Positions 7,605 through 16,869 of a DNA stretch of 64,000 nucleotides are shown here, piece by piece. How positions within the stretch are numbered: the first letter of the stretch is position 1; every line of letters begins with the position of its first letter. Both the position numbers and the translations under genes were made by a program. The DNA is from Roseovarius amoyensis (GTDB taxonomy: Bacteria > Pseudomonadota > Alphaproteobacteria > Rhodobacterales > Rhodobacteraceae), in assembly GCF_003260265.1 (NCBI RefSeq), contig NZ_QITQ01000017.1, positions 1 to 64,000 on the forward strand, in the 5' to 3' direction. The notes under the pieces were generated by a model, which was not told the DNA's origin, did no database searches, and saw only the letters and a program-made list of their open reading frames with translations.

Positions 7605-8488
7605 GCCAGGCAGCCAGGGGGCACCTGGCGATGCTGGCGTTTTCTGCCCTGATAGCGGGGTTTTTCGCGCTGGGGTCGATGGCGGCGCCGCATGTCGCGC
7701 CGACGGTGCTGAACGCGGTGCGGTTCGTGGCGGCGGCGGTCATCTTGGGGATCGTCGCGCATTTCGTGGCGGGCATCCCACGCTCTGCCTTTGCCGCGCC
7801 CTGGCGGTATCTGCTGCTGGGCGGCTCTATGGGGCTGTATTTCGTGTTGATGTTCGAGGGACTCAAGACCGCCGCACCGGTTTCGGCGGCGGCTGTCTTT
7901 ACCCTGACGCCGGTGATGTCGGGCGCGTTTGGGTTCGTGCTGCTGCGGCAGGTGATGACCGCACGCATGGCGCTGGCGCTGGCGGACGGGGCGGCTGGCG
8001 CGCTGTGGGTGATCTTTGACGCCGACTGGGACGCGATGACAGCGTTTGAACTGGGCCGCGGCGAGACGATCTATCTGTGGGGCTGCGCGGCGCATGCGCT
8101 TTACACCCCCATGGTTCGCTGGCTGAACCGGGGCGAACGGCCGGTGGTGTTTTCCTTTGGTGTGTTGCTGGCCTCTGCCGTTCTGGTGATCGCTGCGGGC
8201 TGGAACGACCTGCGCGCCACTGACTGGGGGGCGCTGCCGGCGATTGTCTGGATCACCATCGCCTATACGGCGGTGGCGGCGACGGCGGCCACATTCGTGC
8301 TGTTGCAATTCGCCAGCCTCCGCCTGCCCAGTTCCAAGGTCATGGCCTATACCTATCTCACGCCGACCTGGGTGATCCTGTGGCAGGCAGCGCTGGGCCA
8401 CGGGCTGCCGCAAGGGCTGGTCATGATCGGTGTCGTGCTGACGGTCCTGGCCTTGCTGATGCTGCTGAAGAACGAAGACCGGGCCTGA
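7601..8488 (+). CDS. EamA/DMT-family transporter
   Basis: This is a predicted inner-membrane metabolite exporter of the drug/metabolite transporter superfamily. The 295 residues contain about ten hydrophobic segments arranged as two EamA repeats of five; the first repeat ends near the TPVMSGAFGFVLLRQ segment and the second near TYLTPTWVILWQAALG. The start overlaps the LysR stop (ATGA), and GGGAGGAAAT precedes it. The substrate is unknown, but coupling with the regulator suggests a LysR-controlled efflux function. It is one of three EamA proteins in the window. Confidence 0.88.
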   Translation: MSQAARGHLAMLAFSALIAGFFALGSMAAPHVAPTVLNAVRFVAAAVILGIVAHFVAGIPRSAFAAPWRYLLLGGSMGLYFVLMFEGLKTAAPVSAAAVFTLTPVMSGAFGFVLLRQVMTARMALALADGAAGALWVIFDADWDAMTAFELGRGETIYLWGCAAHALYTPMVRWLNRGERPVVFSFGVLLASAVLVIAAGWNDLRATDWGALPAIVWITIAYTAVAATAATFVLLQFASLRLPSSKVMAYTYLTPTWVILWQAALGHGLPQGLVMIGVVLTVLALLMLLKNEDRA

Positions 8489-8506
8489 ACGGGCAGGGTG
8501 GGGCGG

Positions 8507-9505
8507 TCAGACCAGCCCCGCATCGGCCAGTTCGGCGGCGACGACCTCGAAATCGATCGGCGTTGCGGCCTCGCTGGGATGAGGGGTGGCGTCGGTCTTG
8601 GGCAATACCGGCCGGACCGTGTGCACCTGCGCGTCGGCAAAGGCCTCGAGCTGCTCGGTGAAGGCGTCAAAGACCTTGGGTCGGTGGCGGCGCTGGATCA
8701 GCCCGACCCGCGCGCCTTGCGGCAGGGCAAAGGCGGCAAGGTGAAAGGCCGAGCCGTCGCCGCCGATAATGGTGTTGGCCGCCATGTAGCGGGAAAGCTG
8801 TTCCTCGATACTGTGGTCCTGCGGGTGAAAGATTTCATAGCCCGCGCGCGCCAGCAGCGCCTCTATCCGTTCCTCGTCATGGACCCGCTTTTCGTGCTGC
8901 CGCAGGGCCGAGCGCGAAATATACAGCTTTTCCGGGCCATCGGGGCGGATGTGCCGGGCGATGCGGTCGCGGATTTCACTGCGAAAGATTTCGGTGCCCG
9001 CGATCCAGCCCAGTGGGCCGAAACCGGGTGAGGGCAGCAGCAGGGTTTCGAACCGCGTCGGGTATTCGGCGATGTGGATGGGCAGGTCGTCGCTGAGCAG
9101 CTTGAGGAACGGCCCGTAGCGCCGCGCCAGCGCGACCGAGAAATCCATCTCGTGCTTGGGGATGATGACGATGCCGTCAAGCTCGTCCCGATAGGGGCCG
9201 ACGGCCCAGAGCCGGATCAGCGTTTCCACCAGCAGGTGCCCGAAATGGTGCCGCCCGATACCGGCGAACAGCCAGCGGCCGGGCACGGCCTCGGCCACCG
9301 GGGTTTCGGCCATTTCCGGCACGCCCGACAGGCGCGCGCCCGAAAGCAGCGTGCGCGACAGCGGCCTGAATGCGCCATCGGCGCGAAAGACGCCGCAGGT
9401 ACAGTCGGGGCCCGGTTCCATCGGCATGACGAGGGCCATCTGCAACCGCTCGACCACCGGCGGCGGCAAACGCTCGGGCATGACCGGCACCGGATCAGCC
9501 ATCAT
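8507..9505 (-). CDS. Glycosyltransferase family 61-like protein (DUF563)
   Basis: The 332-residue protein resembles the DUF563/GT61 group, which acts in glycan synthesis. Supporting segments are GRHHFGHLLVETLIRLWAV in the middle, LYISRSALRQHEKRV, and a C-terminal IIGGDGSAFHLAAFALPQGA that corresponds to the family's glycine-rich GAG-A-LTN region. No membrane segment is evident, so it is probably cytoplasmic. Two adjacent ATG codons (9505, 9502) are possible starts. It begins inside the last codons of the arsR gene upstream, implying translational coupling with that regulator. The assignment to the family is by recognition of pattern only. Confidence 0.65.
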   Translation of the reverse strand: MMADPVPVMPERLPPPVVERLQMALVMPMEPGPDCTCGVFRADGAFRPLSRTLLSGARLSGVPEMAETPVAEAVPGRWLFAGIGRHHFGHLLVETLIRLWAVGPYRDELDGIVIIPKHEMDFSVALARRYGPFLKLLSDDLPIHIAEYPTRFETLLLPSPGFGPLGWIAGTEIFRSEIRDRIARHIRPDGPEKLYISRSALRQHEKRVHDEERIEALLARAGYEIFHPQDHSIEEQLSRYMAANTIIGGDGSAFHLAAFALPQGARVGLIQRRHRPKVFDAFTEQLEAFADAQVHTVRPVLPKTDATPHPSEAATPIDFEVVAAELADAGLV

Positions 9506-9824
9506 GGCCGAGTTCCGCCGCCAGGAAGCGTTCGAAGGCATCCAGGTTCACCGCCTCGAACTGACCGAAACTCTGCATCCAGATGCTGGCGTCGCGCAGT
9601 GCGTCCGGCTCCAGCTTGCACCATTTGACGCGCCCGCGCCGTTCCTGGCTGATCAGCCCGGCGCGGGTGAGGATGGCAAGGTGCTTGGAAATTGCCGCAA
9701 GCGACATCTCGAACGGTTCGGCCACGTCGGTGACCGCCATGTCGTCTTCGAGCAGCATCGACAGGATCGCGCGGCGGGTCGGGTCGGCAATGGCTGCAAA
9801 GACAGTGTCCAGCGGGTCGCTCAT
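9495..9824 (-). CDS. ArsR-family regulator (SdpR type)
   Basis: This is a 109-residue winged-helix repressor. The start at MSDPLDTVFAAIADPTRRAIL is the family's usual one, and the helix-turn-helix region is FEMSLAAISKHLAILTRAGL, followed by the wing ERRGRVKWCKL. No cysteine pair typical of metal-sensing ArsR proteins is visible, which places it with the SdpR-like subgroup; those usually neighbour an AHSA1/SRPBCC gene, but here the overlapping downstream gene is a glycosyltransferase. Its divergent partner is the ATP synthase operon. Confidence 0.88.
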   Translation of the reverse strand: MSDPLDTVFAAIADPTRRAILSMLLEDDMAVTDVAEPFEMSLAAISKHLAILTRAGLISQERRGRVKWCKLEPDALRDASIWMQSFGQFEAVNLDAFERFLAAELGHDG

Positions 9825-10028
9825 GGCCCTGTTAAGCCCGCTTGGCGCCGCCGCGTCAACGGGCAGATACATGACGGGGTGATGACGCTCAACCGGATGG
9901 TTGAATATGGCTCGCGCCCGCCTTGGGTCGTAAAACCGGCACAGCATCCTTTCGGGTCGGATTCGTTGTGTAAAAATATGTTTCTATAACAATTGGTTAG
10001 AACGGCGTTTTTCGCCCGACCCCCGCGC

Positions 10029-10057
10029 TTGACTCGGGCCCCCGCGCGCCGTAGCAA
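10029..10057 (+). promoter_or_regulatory. Sigma-70 type promoter of the atp F0 operon
   Basis: TTGACT at 10029-10034 and TAGCAA at 10052-10057 are separated by exactly 17 bases. This is the housekeeping promoter form typical of Rhodobacteraceae and lies 28 bases before the atpI start, in the expected orientation. Confidence 0.6.
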
Positions 10058-10084
10058 AGGCGCGAACTTTGCGGAGGGGCAGAG

Positions 10085-10438
10085 GTGAGTGATCCCGACC
10101 ATCGCGAGCGCATGACGCAGCTGGAGGAACGGATCGCAAGGCTTAAGGGCAAAGACGTGCCCGCCAAGCCCCACCAGGAAGAACACTACAGTCAGGCACA
10201 TCTGGCCTGGCGGATGGTGATAGAGCTTGTAGTCGGTCTGCTGATCGGCTTTGGCATCGGGTTCGGGCTGGACAGCCTGATGGGCACGCTGCCCGTGTTC
10301 CTGGTGCTCTTTACATTGCTGGGGCTGGCCGCGGGCATCAAGACGATGATGCGCAGCGCGCAAGAGATCCAGCAGCAGGCCGGCGAGGCCGCGCAGGAAG
10401 ACACGCCCAAAGGGGCGAAAGACAAAGAGGGTCGATAA
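10085..10438 (+). CDS. atpI: ATP synthase accessory protein AtpI
   Basis: AtpI is a small membrane protein encoded at the head of F0 operons and implicated in c-ring assembly. The 117 residues have a charged N-terminus, two membrane segments (about 43-62 and 68-88) with the family signature [20 protein letters not shown], and a charged C-terminus. The start is GTG, preceded by GGAGGGG. Its TAA overlaps the atpB ATG by one base. Confidence 0.9.
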   Translation: MSDPDHRERMTQLEERIARLKGKDVPAKPHQEEHYSQAHLAWRMVIELVVGLLIGFGIGFGLDSLMGTLPVFLVLFTLLGLAAGIKTMMRSAQEIQQQAGEAAQEDTPKGAKDKEGR

Positions 10439-11229
10439 TGGCGACTGAAGCAGCGCATGGTGCCGAACACGGCGAGGGTGGCCTGGTTTTCCACCCGATG
10501 GACCAGTTCATCGTCAAGCCGCTTTTCGGTGACGGACCGGTCGGTACCTTTACCGTGACCAACGTCACCCTGTGGATGGCGCTGACCGTGTTGTGCGTCA
10601 TCGGGTTGCTGGTGCTCAGCAGTTCGGGCCGGGCGACGGTGCCGGGGCGCATGCAGTCAATCGCCGAGCTGGCCTATGGCTTTATCCGCAAGATGGTCGA
10701 GGATGTCGCCGGCAAGGACGCGCTGCCCTATTTCCCCTACATCATGACGCTGTTCATGTTCATCGTGGTGTCGAACTTCCTTGGCCTGCTGCCGCTGGCC
10801 TTTACCACCACCAGCCACATCGCGGTTACTGCGGTCATGGCGGTTGCGGTCTTTGTGGCGGTCACGGTGATCGGTTTTGTCAAGCACGGCGCCGGGTTCC
10901 TGGGGCTGTTCTGGATTTCCGCCGCACCGCTGCCGCTGCGGCCGATCCTGGCCCTGATCGAGGTGATCTCGTACTTCGTGCGGCCGGTCAGCCACTCCAT
11001 CCGTCTTGCCGGCAACATGATGGCCGGGCACGCCGTGATCAAGGTTTTCGCGGCCTTCACCCCGCTGATCACCATCTCGGTGGGCGTGGGTATCCTGGTC
11101 ACCCCGCTGAGCATCGTGGCGATCTCGGCGATCTACGCGCTGGAGGTGCTGGTCGCCTTCATCCAGGCATATGTTTTCACGATCCTCACCTGCGTCTATC
11201 TGAAGGACGCGCTGCATCCGCATCACTGA
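10438..11229 (+). CDS. atpB: ATP synthase F0 subunit a
   Basis: Subunit a forms the proton half-channels facing the c-ring in the inner membrane. The 263-residue protein has several membrane helices and the essential arginine in [14 protein letters not shown], plus the later conserved [17 protein letters not shown] helix. Length is normal for alphaproteobacteria. It starts at the atpI stop (TAATG) and precedes atpE by 46 bases. Confidence 0.97.
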   Translation: MATEAAHGAEHGEGGLVFHPMDQFIVKPLFGDGPVGTFTVTNVTLWMALTVLCVIGLLVLSSSGRATVPGRMQSIAELAYGFIRKMVEDVAGKDALPYFPYIMTLFMFIVVSNFLGLLPLAFTTTSHIAVTAVMAVAVFVAVTVIGFVKHGAGFLGLFWISAAPLPLRPILALIEVISYFVRPVSHSIRLAGNMMAGHAVIKVFAAFTPLITISVGVGILVTPLSIVAISAIYALEVLVAFIQAYVFTILTCVYLKDALHPHH

Positions 11230-11275
11230 GGGTCACATCACTCTATTTGCCAATTCCAACGTAAGGAGAATCGAT

Positions 11276-11512
11276 ATGGAAGGCGACGTCGTACAAATGG
11301 GCGCATACATCGGTGCCGGTCTGGCCTGTACTGGCATGGGCGGGGCCGCCGTTGGTGTGGGCCACGTGGTCGGCAACTACCTGTCGGGCGCGCTGCGCAA
11401 CCCCTCGGCCGCCGGCGGCCAGGTTGCCACCATGTTCATCGGTATCGCGTTCTCGGAAGCGCTGGGGATCTTCTCGTTCCTCGTCGCGCTTCTGCTGATG
11501 TTCGCCGTCTGA
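11276..11512 (+). CDS. atpE: ATP synthase F0 subunit c
   Basis: This is the proton-carrying c-ring subunit. The 78 residues form two hydrophobic hairpin helices joined by the polar loop ALRNPSA; the ion-binding glutamate lies in [14 protein letters not shown]. The surrounding helix is the standard H+ type and lacks the extra Na+-binding residues. AAGGAG precedes the ATG. Its leader is separated from atpB by 46 bases, a gap that often serves to raise translation of subunit c relative to the others. Confidence 0.97.
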   Translation: MEGDVVQMGAYIGAGLACTGMGGAAVGVGHVVGNYLSGALRNPSAAGGQVATMFIGIAFSEALGIFSFLVALLLMFAV

Positions 11513-11597
11513 TCCCAGGGTAAACGATCCTTACGGCCGGGTGGCGGCGTAACCGCAGCCGCCCGGTATCCACGCAAGGTTCCCCAAGGAGGACGGA

Positions 11598-12143
11598 ATG
11601 GCGACCGAAACGCATCAAACGGCAAGTGCCTGCCTGACGCCCGAGGGCGGCGCAGTCGGCATGCCGCAGCTCTGCCCCGAATGGATGGGCAACCAGATCT
11701 TCTGGCTGGTCGTCACGCTGGCGGTGATCTTTTTCATCCTGTCGCGCATCGCTCTGCCGCGCATCGCTGCCATTTTGGCTGACCGTCAGGGCACGATCAC
11801 CGGCGATCTGGCCCGGGCCGAAGACCTAAAAGCCAAGGCCGCCGAGGCCGAGGAAGCCTATAACAAGGCGCTGGCCGACGCCCGCGCCGAGGCGCAGAAC
11901 ATCATTGCCGCCACCAAGGCCGAGATAAAGGCCGAGCTGGACGAGGCATCCGCCAAGGCCGACGCAGAGATTGCCGCCAGGGCCGCCGAAGGCGAAAAGA
12001 AGATTGCCGAGATCCGCGCCTCGGCGACGGAAAGCGTCAAGGAAGTGGCCGAGGCCACGGCGCTGGAACTTGTCGCCGTCATGGGCATCGACGCCGACGC
12101 CAAGACTGTTGGTTCGGCGGTCGAAGCAGGGCTGAAAGGGTAG
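11598..12143 (+). CDS. atpX: ATP synthase F0 subunit b-prime
   Basis: This is one of two different peripheral-stalk subunits found in photosynthetic and related bacteria. The 181-residue protein has an N-terminal cytoplasmic stretch with [17 protein letters not shown] leading into a single membrane segment (about 32-52), then a long Ala/Lys/Glu-rich helix. The [15 protein letters not shown] segment after the membrane helix is characteristic. AAGGAGG lies before the ATG. It pairs with AtpF, which follows 4 bases later. Confidence 0.93.
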   Translation: MATETHQTASACLTPEGGAVGMPQLCPEWMGNQIFWLVVTLAVIFFILSRIALPRIAAILADRQGTITGDLARAEDLKAKAAEAEEAYNKALADARAEAQNIIAATKAEIKAELDEASAKADAEIAARAAEGEKKIAEIRASATESVKEVAEATALELVAVMGIDADAKTVGSAVEAGLKG

Positions 12144-12147
12144 CGTC

Positions 12148-12708
12148 ATGAAGAAACTCATCGCGACAGGCGCCCTGATGACCGCCGCCAGCCCCGCGCT
12201 GGCCGCTTCGGGGCCGTTCTTTTCGCTGGCCAACACCAACTTCGTGGTGCTGATCTCGTTCCTGCTGTTCATCGGCGTGCTGGTCTATCTCAAGGTGCCC
12301 AGCCTTGTCGCGGCGCAGCTCGACAAGCGGGCCGAGGGCATCAAGTCCGAGCTGGACGAGGCCCGCGCCATCCGGGAAGAGGCCCAGAGCCTGCTGGCGA
12401 GCTATGAGCGCAAGCAGAAAGAGGTGCAGGGCCAGGCCGACCGTATCGTCGCCCATGCCCGCCAGGAGGCCGCCGAGGCGGCTGAAAAGGCCAATGAAGA
12501 GCTGCAGGTTTCGATCGAGCGTCGCCTGAAGGCGGCCGAGGATCAGATCGCATCGGCCGAGGCCGGCGCGGTGAAAGAGGTCCGCGATCGCGCCATCGCC
12601 GTGGCTGTCGCCGCCGCCAAGGAAGTGGTCGCCAAGAAAATCACCGCCACGCAGGGCAACAAGCTGATCGACGAGGCGATTTCGCAAGTCGAGGCCAAGC
12701 TGCACTGA
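12148..12708 (+). CDS. atpF: ATP synthase F0 subunit b
   Basis: Subunit b connects F0 to F1 through the peripheral stalk. The 186 residues include an N-terminal signal-like segment (LIATGALMTAASPALAAS), a membrane helix near 29-48 (FVVLISFLLFIGVLVYL), and a long charged helix. It closes the atpI-B-E-X-F cluster; the F1 genes are not in the window, as is usual in this group. A terminator-like hairpin follows. Confidence 0.95.
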   Translation: MKKLIATGALMTAASPALAASGPFFSLANTNFVVLISFLLFIGVLVYLKVPSLVAAQLDKRAEGIKSELDEARAIREEAQSLLASYERKQKEVQGQADRIVAHARQEAAEAAEKANEELQVSIERRLKAAEDQIASAEAGAVKEVRDRAIAVAVAAAKEVVAKKITATQGNKLIDEAISQVEAKLH

Positions 12709-12738
12709 GCGCGGAACACCAGCCGTGACAAAAGAAAG

Positions 12739-12758
12739 GGGGCCGTTGATTCGGCCCC
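12739..12758 (+). terminator. Hairpin after atpF
   Basis: ggggccg (12739-12745) pairs with cggcccc (12752-12758) around a 6-base loop; it begins about 30 bases after the atpF stop. A weak T-rich stretch (tcattcgtt) follows. It probably ends the F0 operon transcript. Confidence 0.55.
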
Positions 12759-13131
12759 TCATTCGTTCCTGCCACGTTGACCGATGTCGCCTTGGGCCTG
12801 CTTTCTGGGCCTCTCAGGCGTAAAACTCTCAAGCGAATCATAGGCAGGGAAGGGTACACCGGTCAACAGGAAGTGATTCGCGGGCTCATGTTTTTCGCGG
12901 GTTTCAAGCCGTCCGCGCCAGCTTGGCGTACCGGCATCAGGGTCAGGAGGCTTGAGGCCTGCCTCTGCCCCGGCTAGAAATCGGCGCAGGTTAAAGAAAT
13001 CCAAGCGCCCGCCCGCCCCATGGCTGGCGCATTCGCGCCCAGCCGGGCGGCCGCAAGCCCGTCGCGGGCAGAGCGGCACTCTCGATCCGGATCAACAGGC
13101 CCAGGGGACGGCCAGGCAAGGGAACGCGTGC
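12759..13131. other. Intergenic gap before aroC
   Basis: No gene was recognised. Minus-strand open frames here have no familiar motifs and look like chance GC-rich frames. The aroC promoter should lie in this stretch, but no clear consensus was seen. Confidence 0.5.
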
Positions 13132-14235
13132 ATGAGCCTCAATTCCTTCGGTCATCTGTTTCGCGTTACCACTTGGGGCGAAAGCCACGGGCCGGCGCTG
13201 GGTGCAACGGTTGATGGCTGCCCGCCGGGCATACCGGTCGATGAGAAATTTCTGCAGCAATGGCTGGACAAGCGCCGCCCGGGGCAAAGCCGCCACACCA
13301 CCCAGCGGCAGGAAGCTGACGCCGTGCGCATTCTGTCAGGCGTCTACGAGGGGCTGACCACCGGCACGCCCATACAGCTGATGATCGAGAACACCGACCA
13401 ACGGTCAAAGGACTATGGCGACATTGCGCAGACCTTTCGTCCGGGGCATGCGGACATCACCTATCACCTGAAATACGGGCTGCGCGATCCGCGCGGCGGC
13501 GGGCGGTCTTCGGCGCGCGAAACGGCGGCGCGGGTGGCCGCCGGTGGGGTGGCCCGCGCGGCCTTGCGCGAACTGGTGCCGGGGCTCGAAATTCGCGGAT
13601 ACATGACCCGCATGGGCGAGATGGAGATCGACCGCGCGCGTTTCGACTGGGACGAGGTTGAGCGCAACGATTTCTGGGTGCCCGACGCCGATGCCGTGCC
13701 GCAGTGGGAGACGTATCTGCAACGCATCCGCAAGGAAAAGAACTCGGTCGGGGCCGAGGTCGAGGTGGTCGCACGTGGGGTGCCGCCGGGACTGGGCGCG
13801 CCGGTATACGGCAAGCTCGACACCGACCTGGCCGCCGCAGCGATGTCGATCAACGCCGTCAAGGGCGTCGAGATCGGCGAGGGCATGGCGGCGGCGCGGC
13901 TGACCGGGACGGCGAATGCCGACGAGATATTCATGGGTGAGGACGGGCCGGAGTTTTCATCGAACCATGCCGGCGGCATCCTGGGCGGTATTTCGACGGG
14001 GCAGGAGATCGTGCTGCGCTTTGCGGTCAAGCCGACCTCGTCGATCCTGACGCCGCGCCGGTCGATCCGGATCGACGGCACCCCGACAGAGGTGGTGACG
14101 AAGGGCCGCCATGACCCCTGTGTCGGCATCCGTGCGGTGCCGGTAGGCGAGGCGATGGTGGCCTGTGTCCTGCTGGATCATTTCCTGCTGCATCGCGGCC
14201 AGGTGGGTGACGGGCCGCGCGGCCGGATCGGCTGA
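13132..14235 (+). CDS. aroC: Chorismate synthase
   Basis: AroC converts EPSP to chorismate with reduced FMN as cofactor, the last common step of the shikimate pathway. The 367-residue protein shows all three signatures: [18 protein letters not shown] at about 16-33, the R-S-S-A-R-E-T motif in [18 protein letters not shown], and [10 protein letters not shown] toward the C-terminus. Start chosen at [17 protein letters not shown], the family's standard N-terminus; a longer upstream frame has no matching sequence. It stands alone rather than in an aro operon. Confidence 0.97.
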   Translation: MSLNSFGHLFRVTTWGESHGPALGATVDGCPPGIPVDEKFLQQWLDKRRPGQSRHTTQRQEADAVRILSGVYEGLTTGTPIQLMIENTDQRSKDYGDIAQTFRPGHADITYHLKYGLRDPRGGGRSSARETAARVAAGGVARAALRELVPGLEIRGYMTRMGEMEIDRARFDWDEVERNDFWVPDADAVPQWETYLQRIRKEKNSVGAEVEVVARGVPPGLGAPVYGKLDTDLAAAAMSINAVKGVEIGEGMAAARLTGTANADEIFMGEDGPEFSSNHAGGILGGISTGQEIVLRFAVKPTSSILTPRRSIRIDGTPTEVVTKGRHDPCVGIRAVPVGEAMVACVLLDHFLLHRGQVGDGPRGRIG

Positions 14236-14317
14236 GCGGGACAGTATCCCTGATTGGTTTTGATTTCTGCACGCCGATGTGCAGAGTTGAACCCAAATAT
14301 CAATGAGGGACACAGCC

Positions 14318-15301
14318 ATGACCGATTACTCGCTCGGAACATCTTTCACGATCATGCGCCGGACCGCGCCGTTCCTGGTGTTTCGCATGCTGGTCTATTT
14401 CGGCATCGCCGTGGCCTATGTCGTCGCCACCGGCACGGGGGCGGGTATCGGCTGGGGCGTAGGCGCCTTCGGGGATGTGGATTTTCGCACCGGCACGACT
14501 TTTTGGGGTGGCGCGGCGGGGTTCGGCCTGACGGCGGCGGTGCTGTATTTCCTGCGCGAATATATCCTTTACATGGTCAAGGCCGGGCATATCGCGGTCA
14601 TGGTCGAATATCTCGACGGGCGTGAACTGCCGGGCGGGCGGTCGCAGATCGCCTATGCGCAGGAAATCGTCAGGGCGCGCTTTGGCCAGGCCAATGTTCT
14701 GTTCGGCATTGACCAGCTTGTTCGCGGGGTGATCCGGGCGATCACGGGGCTGATCGGGGGGCTGGCGTCGCTGTTGCCGATACCGGCGATGGGTGGGTTG
14801 ATGCGGGTCGTACGGGCGTTCCTGCGCGTGGCGGTGGGGCTGATCGACGAGGTGATCCTTGCCTACCTGATCCGCACAAAGTCGGAAAACCCGTGGTCGG
14901 ATTCGCGCGATGCGCTGGTGCTGTATGGCCAGAACGCGCGCCCGCTGCTGGTGAACGCGGCGGTGATCACGCTGGTGACCTATGTGTTGGCCTTCATCGT
15001 GTTCCTGGTGATGCTGGCGCCTGCGGCGGCGGTTGTCTATCTCATCCCTGGGGCGTGGTCGGCGGGTGGTTTCGTCTTTGCGATCCTGTTCGCCTGGGCG
15101 GTCAAGGCCGCGGTGCTGGAACCGTTTGCACTGGCCTGCCTGCTGCAGGCCTATTTCAAGCTGACCGAGGGGCAGGCGCCGAACCCCGAATGGGTTGCCC
15201 GGCTCGAAGGTGTTTCCGCCAAGTTCAAGAAGCTGGGCCAGCGTGCCGGCGAATGGGTCGGATTGCCCGCAGGCGTGGCGCAGCCGGAAAGCAAGGGATA
15301 G
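14318..15301 (+). CDS. Conserved multi-pass membrane protein of unknown function
   Basis: I do not recognise a named family. The 327-residue protein has about six hydrophobic segments: near 17-40, 55-78, 135-165 (with several glycines), 205-235 and 245-270. The soluble C-terminus (about 50 residues) is charged. The ATG at 14318 is preferred over 14303 because GAGGGA lies 7 bases before it. It is flanked by aroC and a convergent EamA gene, which gives no functional hint. Confidence 0.75.
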   Translation: MTDYSLGTSFTIMRRTAPFLVFRMLVYFGIAVAYVVATGTGAGIGWGVGAFGDVDFRTGTTFWGGAAGFGLTAAVLYFLREYILYMVKAGHIAVMVEYLDGRELPGGRSQIAYAQEIVRARFGQANVLFGIDQLVRGVIRAITGLIGGLASLLPIPAMGGLMRVVRAFLRVAVGLIDEVILAYLIRTKSENPWSDSRDALVLYGQNARPLLVNAAVITLVTYVLAFIVFLVMLAPAAAVVYLIPGAWSAGGFVFAILFAWAVKAAVLEPFALACLLQAYFKLTEGQAPNPEWVARLEGVSAKFKKLGQRAGEWVGLPAGVAQPESKG

Positions 15302-15313
15302 GGGCGGGCGCGG

Positions 15314-16201
15314 TCAGTTGGAGATTGCCCGCCGCACTGCCCCCTGCCGCGACAGCTGAACGGCCAGGATGCCGACGGTGATCACCAGCACGCCGACGAT
15401 GTCCCACGCGCCCAGCGGCTCACCAAGGATCATCGCGGCGATGGCGACCCCCAGGAACGGGTTGAGAAAGTGGAATGTGGCGGCCTTGATCGCCCCGATG
15501 CGGTTGACCAGACGGAACCAGACCAGCGTCGCTGCCAGCCCGGGTATCAGCGTGGTATAGGCGAATGCCGCCACCAGTTGCCATGACCAGGCTATTTCAA
15601 GCGTTTCGGTGGTGGCGCCGATCACGCTCAGGATGGCGCTGCCGATCAGCATCTGCAGCCCCACCACCATCAGGAAGTTCCCGCCGGATGTGGCGCCGCG
15701 CACCGCCAGCGTGGCAAAGGTCAGCGCGACGACCCCGATCACGCAAAGCGTGACGCCGAACATGTCGGCCCCGCCCTGCAGCCGGGTGCCCATGATGATG
15801 GCGACCCCGATCACCCCCGCGATCAGCCCGCCAAGACCCAGCGCCCCGATACGTTCGCCAAGCATGGCCCAGCTGGCAAGCCCCACCAGCAGCGGCATGG
15901 TCGATGCGATGATGGCCGCCAATGACGCCTCGACCGTCTGCATCGCCACGAAATTGAGCCCGAGATAAAGCGCGTTCTGGCAGATGCCGAACAGGATGGT
16001 GGCGCGCCACTGGGCACGGGTCAGTCGCCAGCTCTGCCCCAGCATCCAGGCGATCAGCACCCCCAGAAGCCCTGAAATCAGGAATCTCAGCGCCAGCGCC
16101 GAGATCGGCGGCGCCGCGGCGACGATCATCCGCGCCGAGGTAAAGGCCGACGACCACATGACCGCGAATGCCAGCCCCATCAGGATCGCGCGAATATCCA
16201 T
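15314..16201 (-). CDS. EamA/DMT-family transporter
   Basis: This is a 295-residue inner-membrane transporter with about ten helices and two EamA repeats. Family segments include AFAVMWSSAFTSARMIVAAA at the start, AIIASTMPLLVGLASWAMLGERIG in repeat one and NPFLGVAIAAMILGEPLG in repeat two. The start at MDIRAIL matches the family; the longer frame upstream runs through the hupB terminator. It is convergent with the upstream membrane protein gene and downstream of hupB on the same strand. Substrate unknown. Confidence 0.88.
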   Translation of the reverse strand: MDIRAILMGLAFAVMWSSAFTSARMIVAAAPPISALALRFLISGLLGVLIAWMLGQSWRLTRAQWRATILFGICQNALYLGLNFVAMQTVEASLAAIIASTMPLLVGLASWAMLGERIGALGLGGLIAGVIGVAIIMGTRLQGGADMFGVTLCVIGVVALTFATLAVRGATSGGNFLMVVGLQMLIGSAILSVIGATTETLEIAWSWQLVAAFAYTTLIPGLAATLVWFRLVNRIGAIKAATFHFLNPFLGVAIAAMILGEPLGAWDIVGVLVITVGILAVQLSRQGAVRRAISN

Positions 16202-16215
16202 GCCTGTCCGATGCC

Positions 16216-16258
16216 TCCGAAAAAAGGGAAAGGGCCGCCCCATTCGGGGCGACCCTTT
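16216..16258 (-). terminator. Intrinsic terminator of hupB
   Basis: Read on the minus strand, aaagggtcgcccc and ggggcggcccttt (16229-16241 and 16246-16258) form a 12-base-pair stem with one mismatch and a 4-base loop, followed by cccttttttcgg. This is a textbook intrinsic terminator 25 bases past the hupB stop. Confidence 0.85.
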
Positions 16259-16282
16259 CGGAATTGCTACTGGATTGCAAGA

Positions 16283-16570
16283 TCAGCCGTTGACGCTGTC
16301 TTTCAGCGCTTTGGCGATGGTCATCTTGACCACCTTGTCGGCCGGCTTGTGGATCTGATCGCCGGTGGCGGGGTTGCGCACCATCCGCTCGGGACGTTCG
16401 CGGCAATAGATCTTGCCCACGCCGGGCAGGGTGACCGCGCCGCCGCCCGAAACTTCGCGGGTGATCACGTTGACCACTGCGTCGAGCGCCGCGCTGGCAG
16501 ATTTCTTGTCGCTACCCATTTCGTCGGCCAGGGCCGCGACAAGCTGGGTTTTCGTCATCGGTTTTGCCAT
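16283..16570 (-). CDS. hupB: DNA-binding protein HU
   Basis: HU is a small histone-like protein that bends and compacts DNA. The 95-residue protein has the N-terminal helices (MTKTQLVAALADEMGSDKKS), the LPGVGKIYCRERPERMVRNP DNA-binding arm and the VKMTIAKALKDSVN C-terminus. The arm departs slightly from the usual GFG..R..R.GRNP (here LPGVGK...RNP). GGAGACC precedes the ATG, and both a promoter and a terminator can be seen, suggesting a single-gene transcript. Confidence 0.95.
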   Translation of the reverse strand: MAKPMTKTQLVAALADEMGSDKKSASAALDAVVNVITREVSGGGAVTLPGVGKIYCRERPERMVRNPATGDQIHKPADKVVKMTIAKALKDSVNG

Positions 16571-16615
16571 TTCTGGTCTCCTTCAACTGCCCGTTCCTTG
16601 GGGCCTCATGGCGGG

Positions 16616-16644
16616 ATTTAACTGTATCTTGCTTGTGAACACAA
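16616..16644 (-). promoter_or_regulatory. Candidate promoter of hupB
   Basis: On the minus strand TTGTGT (16644-16639) and TTAAAT (16621-16616) are 17 bases apart, in an AT-rich stretch about 45 bases before the hupB ATG. Confidence 0.45.
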
Positions 16645-16869
16645 CGAATAGTGTAGGAAACGAAGGGATTTTCACTGATTTTGTGGTGTTTTCGTGTAAC
16701 TGAAACAGGAAAACCGGCACGATTCCATGCCAGCCGGCAGGGAAATGCAGAATCATGATCTTTGATAGGTACGTGATCGCTCCTGATGTTGGCAGGCGCT
16801 GGCTAAATAGGCTTGCGTGGAACTCGTGACAGAGACATTCTGCACATACATCTTATGGAGGAGCAACAA

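Noticed and set aside
12759-13079. 106-codon minus-strand frame before aroC
   Set aside because: No family similarity, no clear ribosome-binding site, and a composition like random GC-rich sequence.
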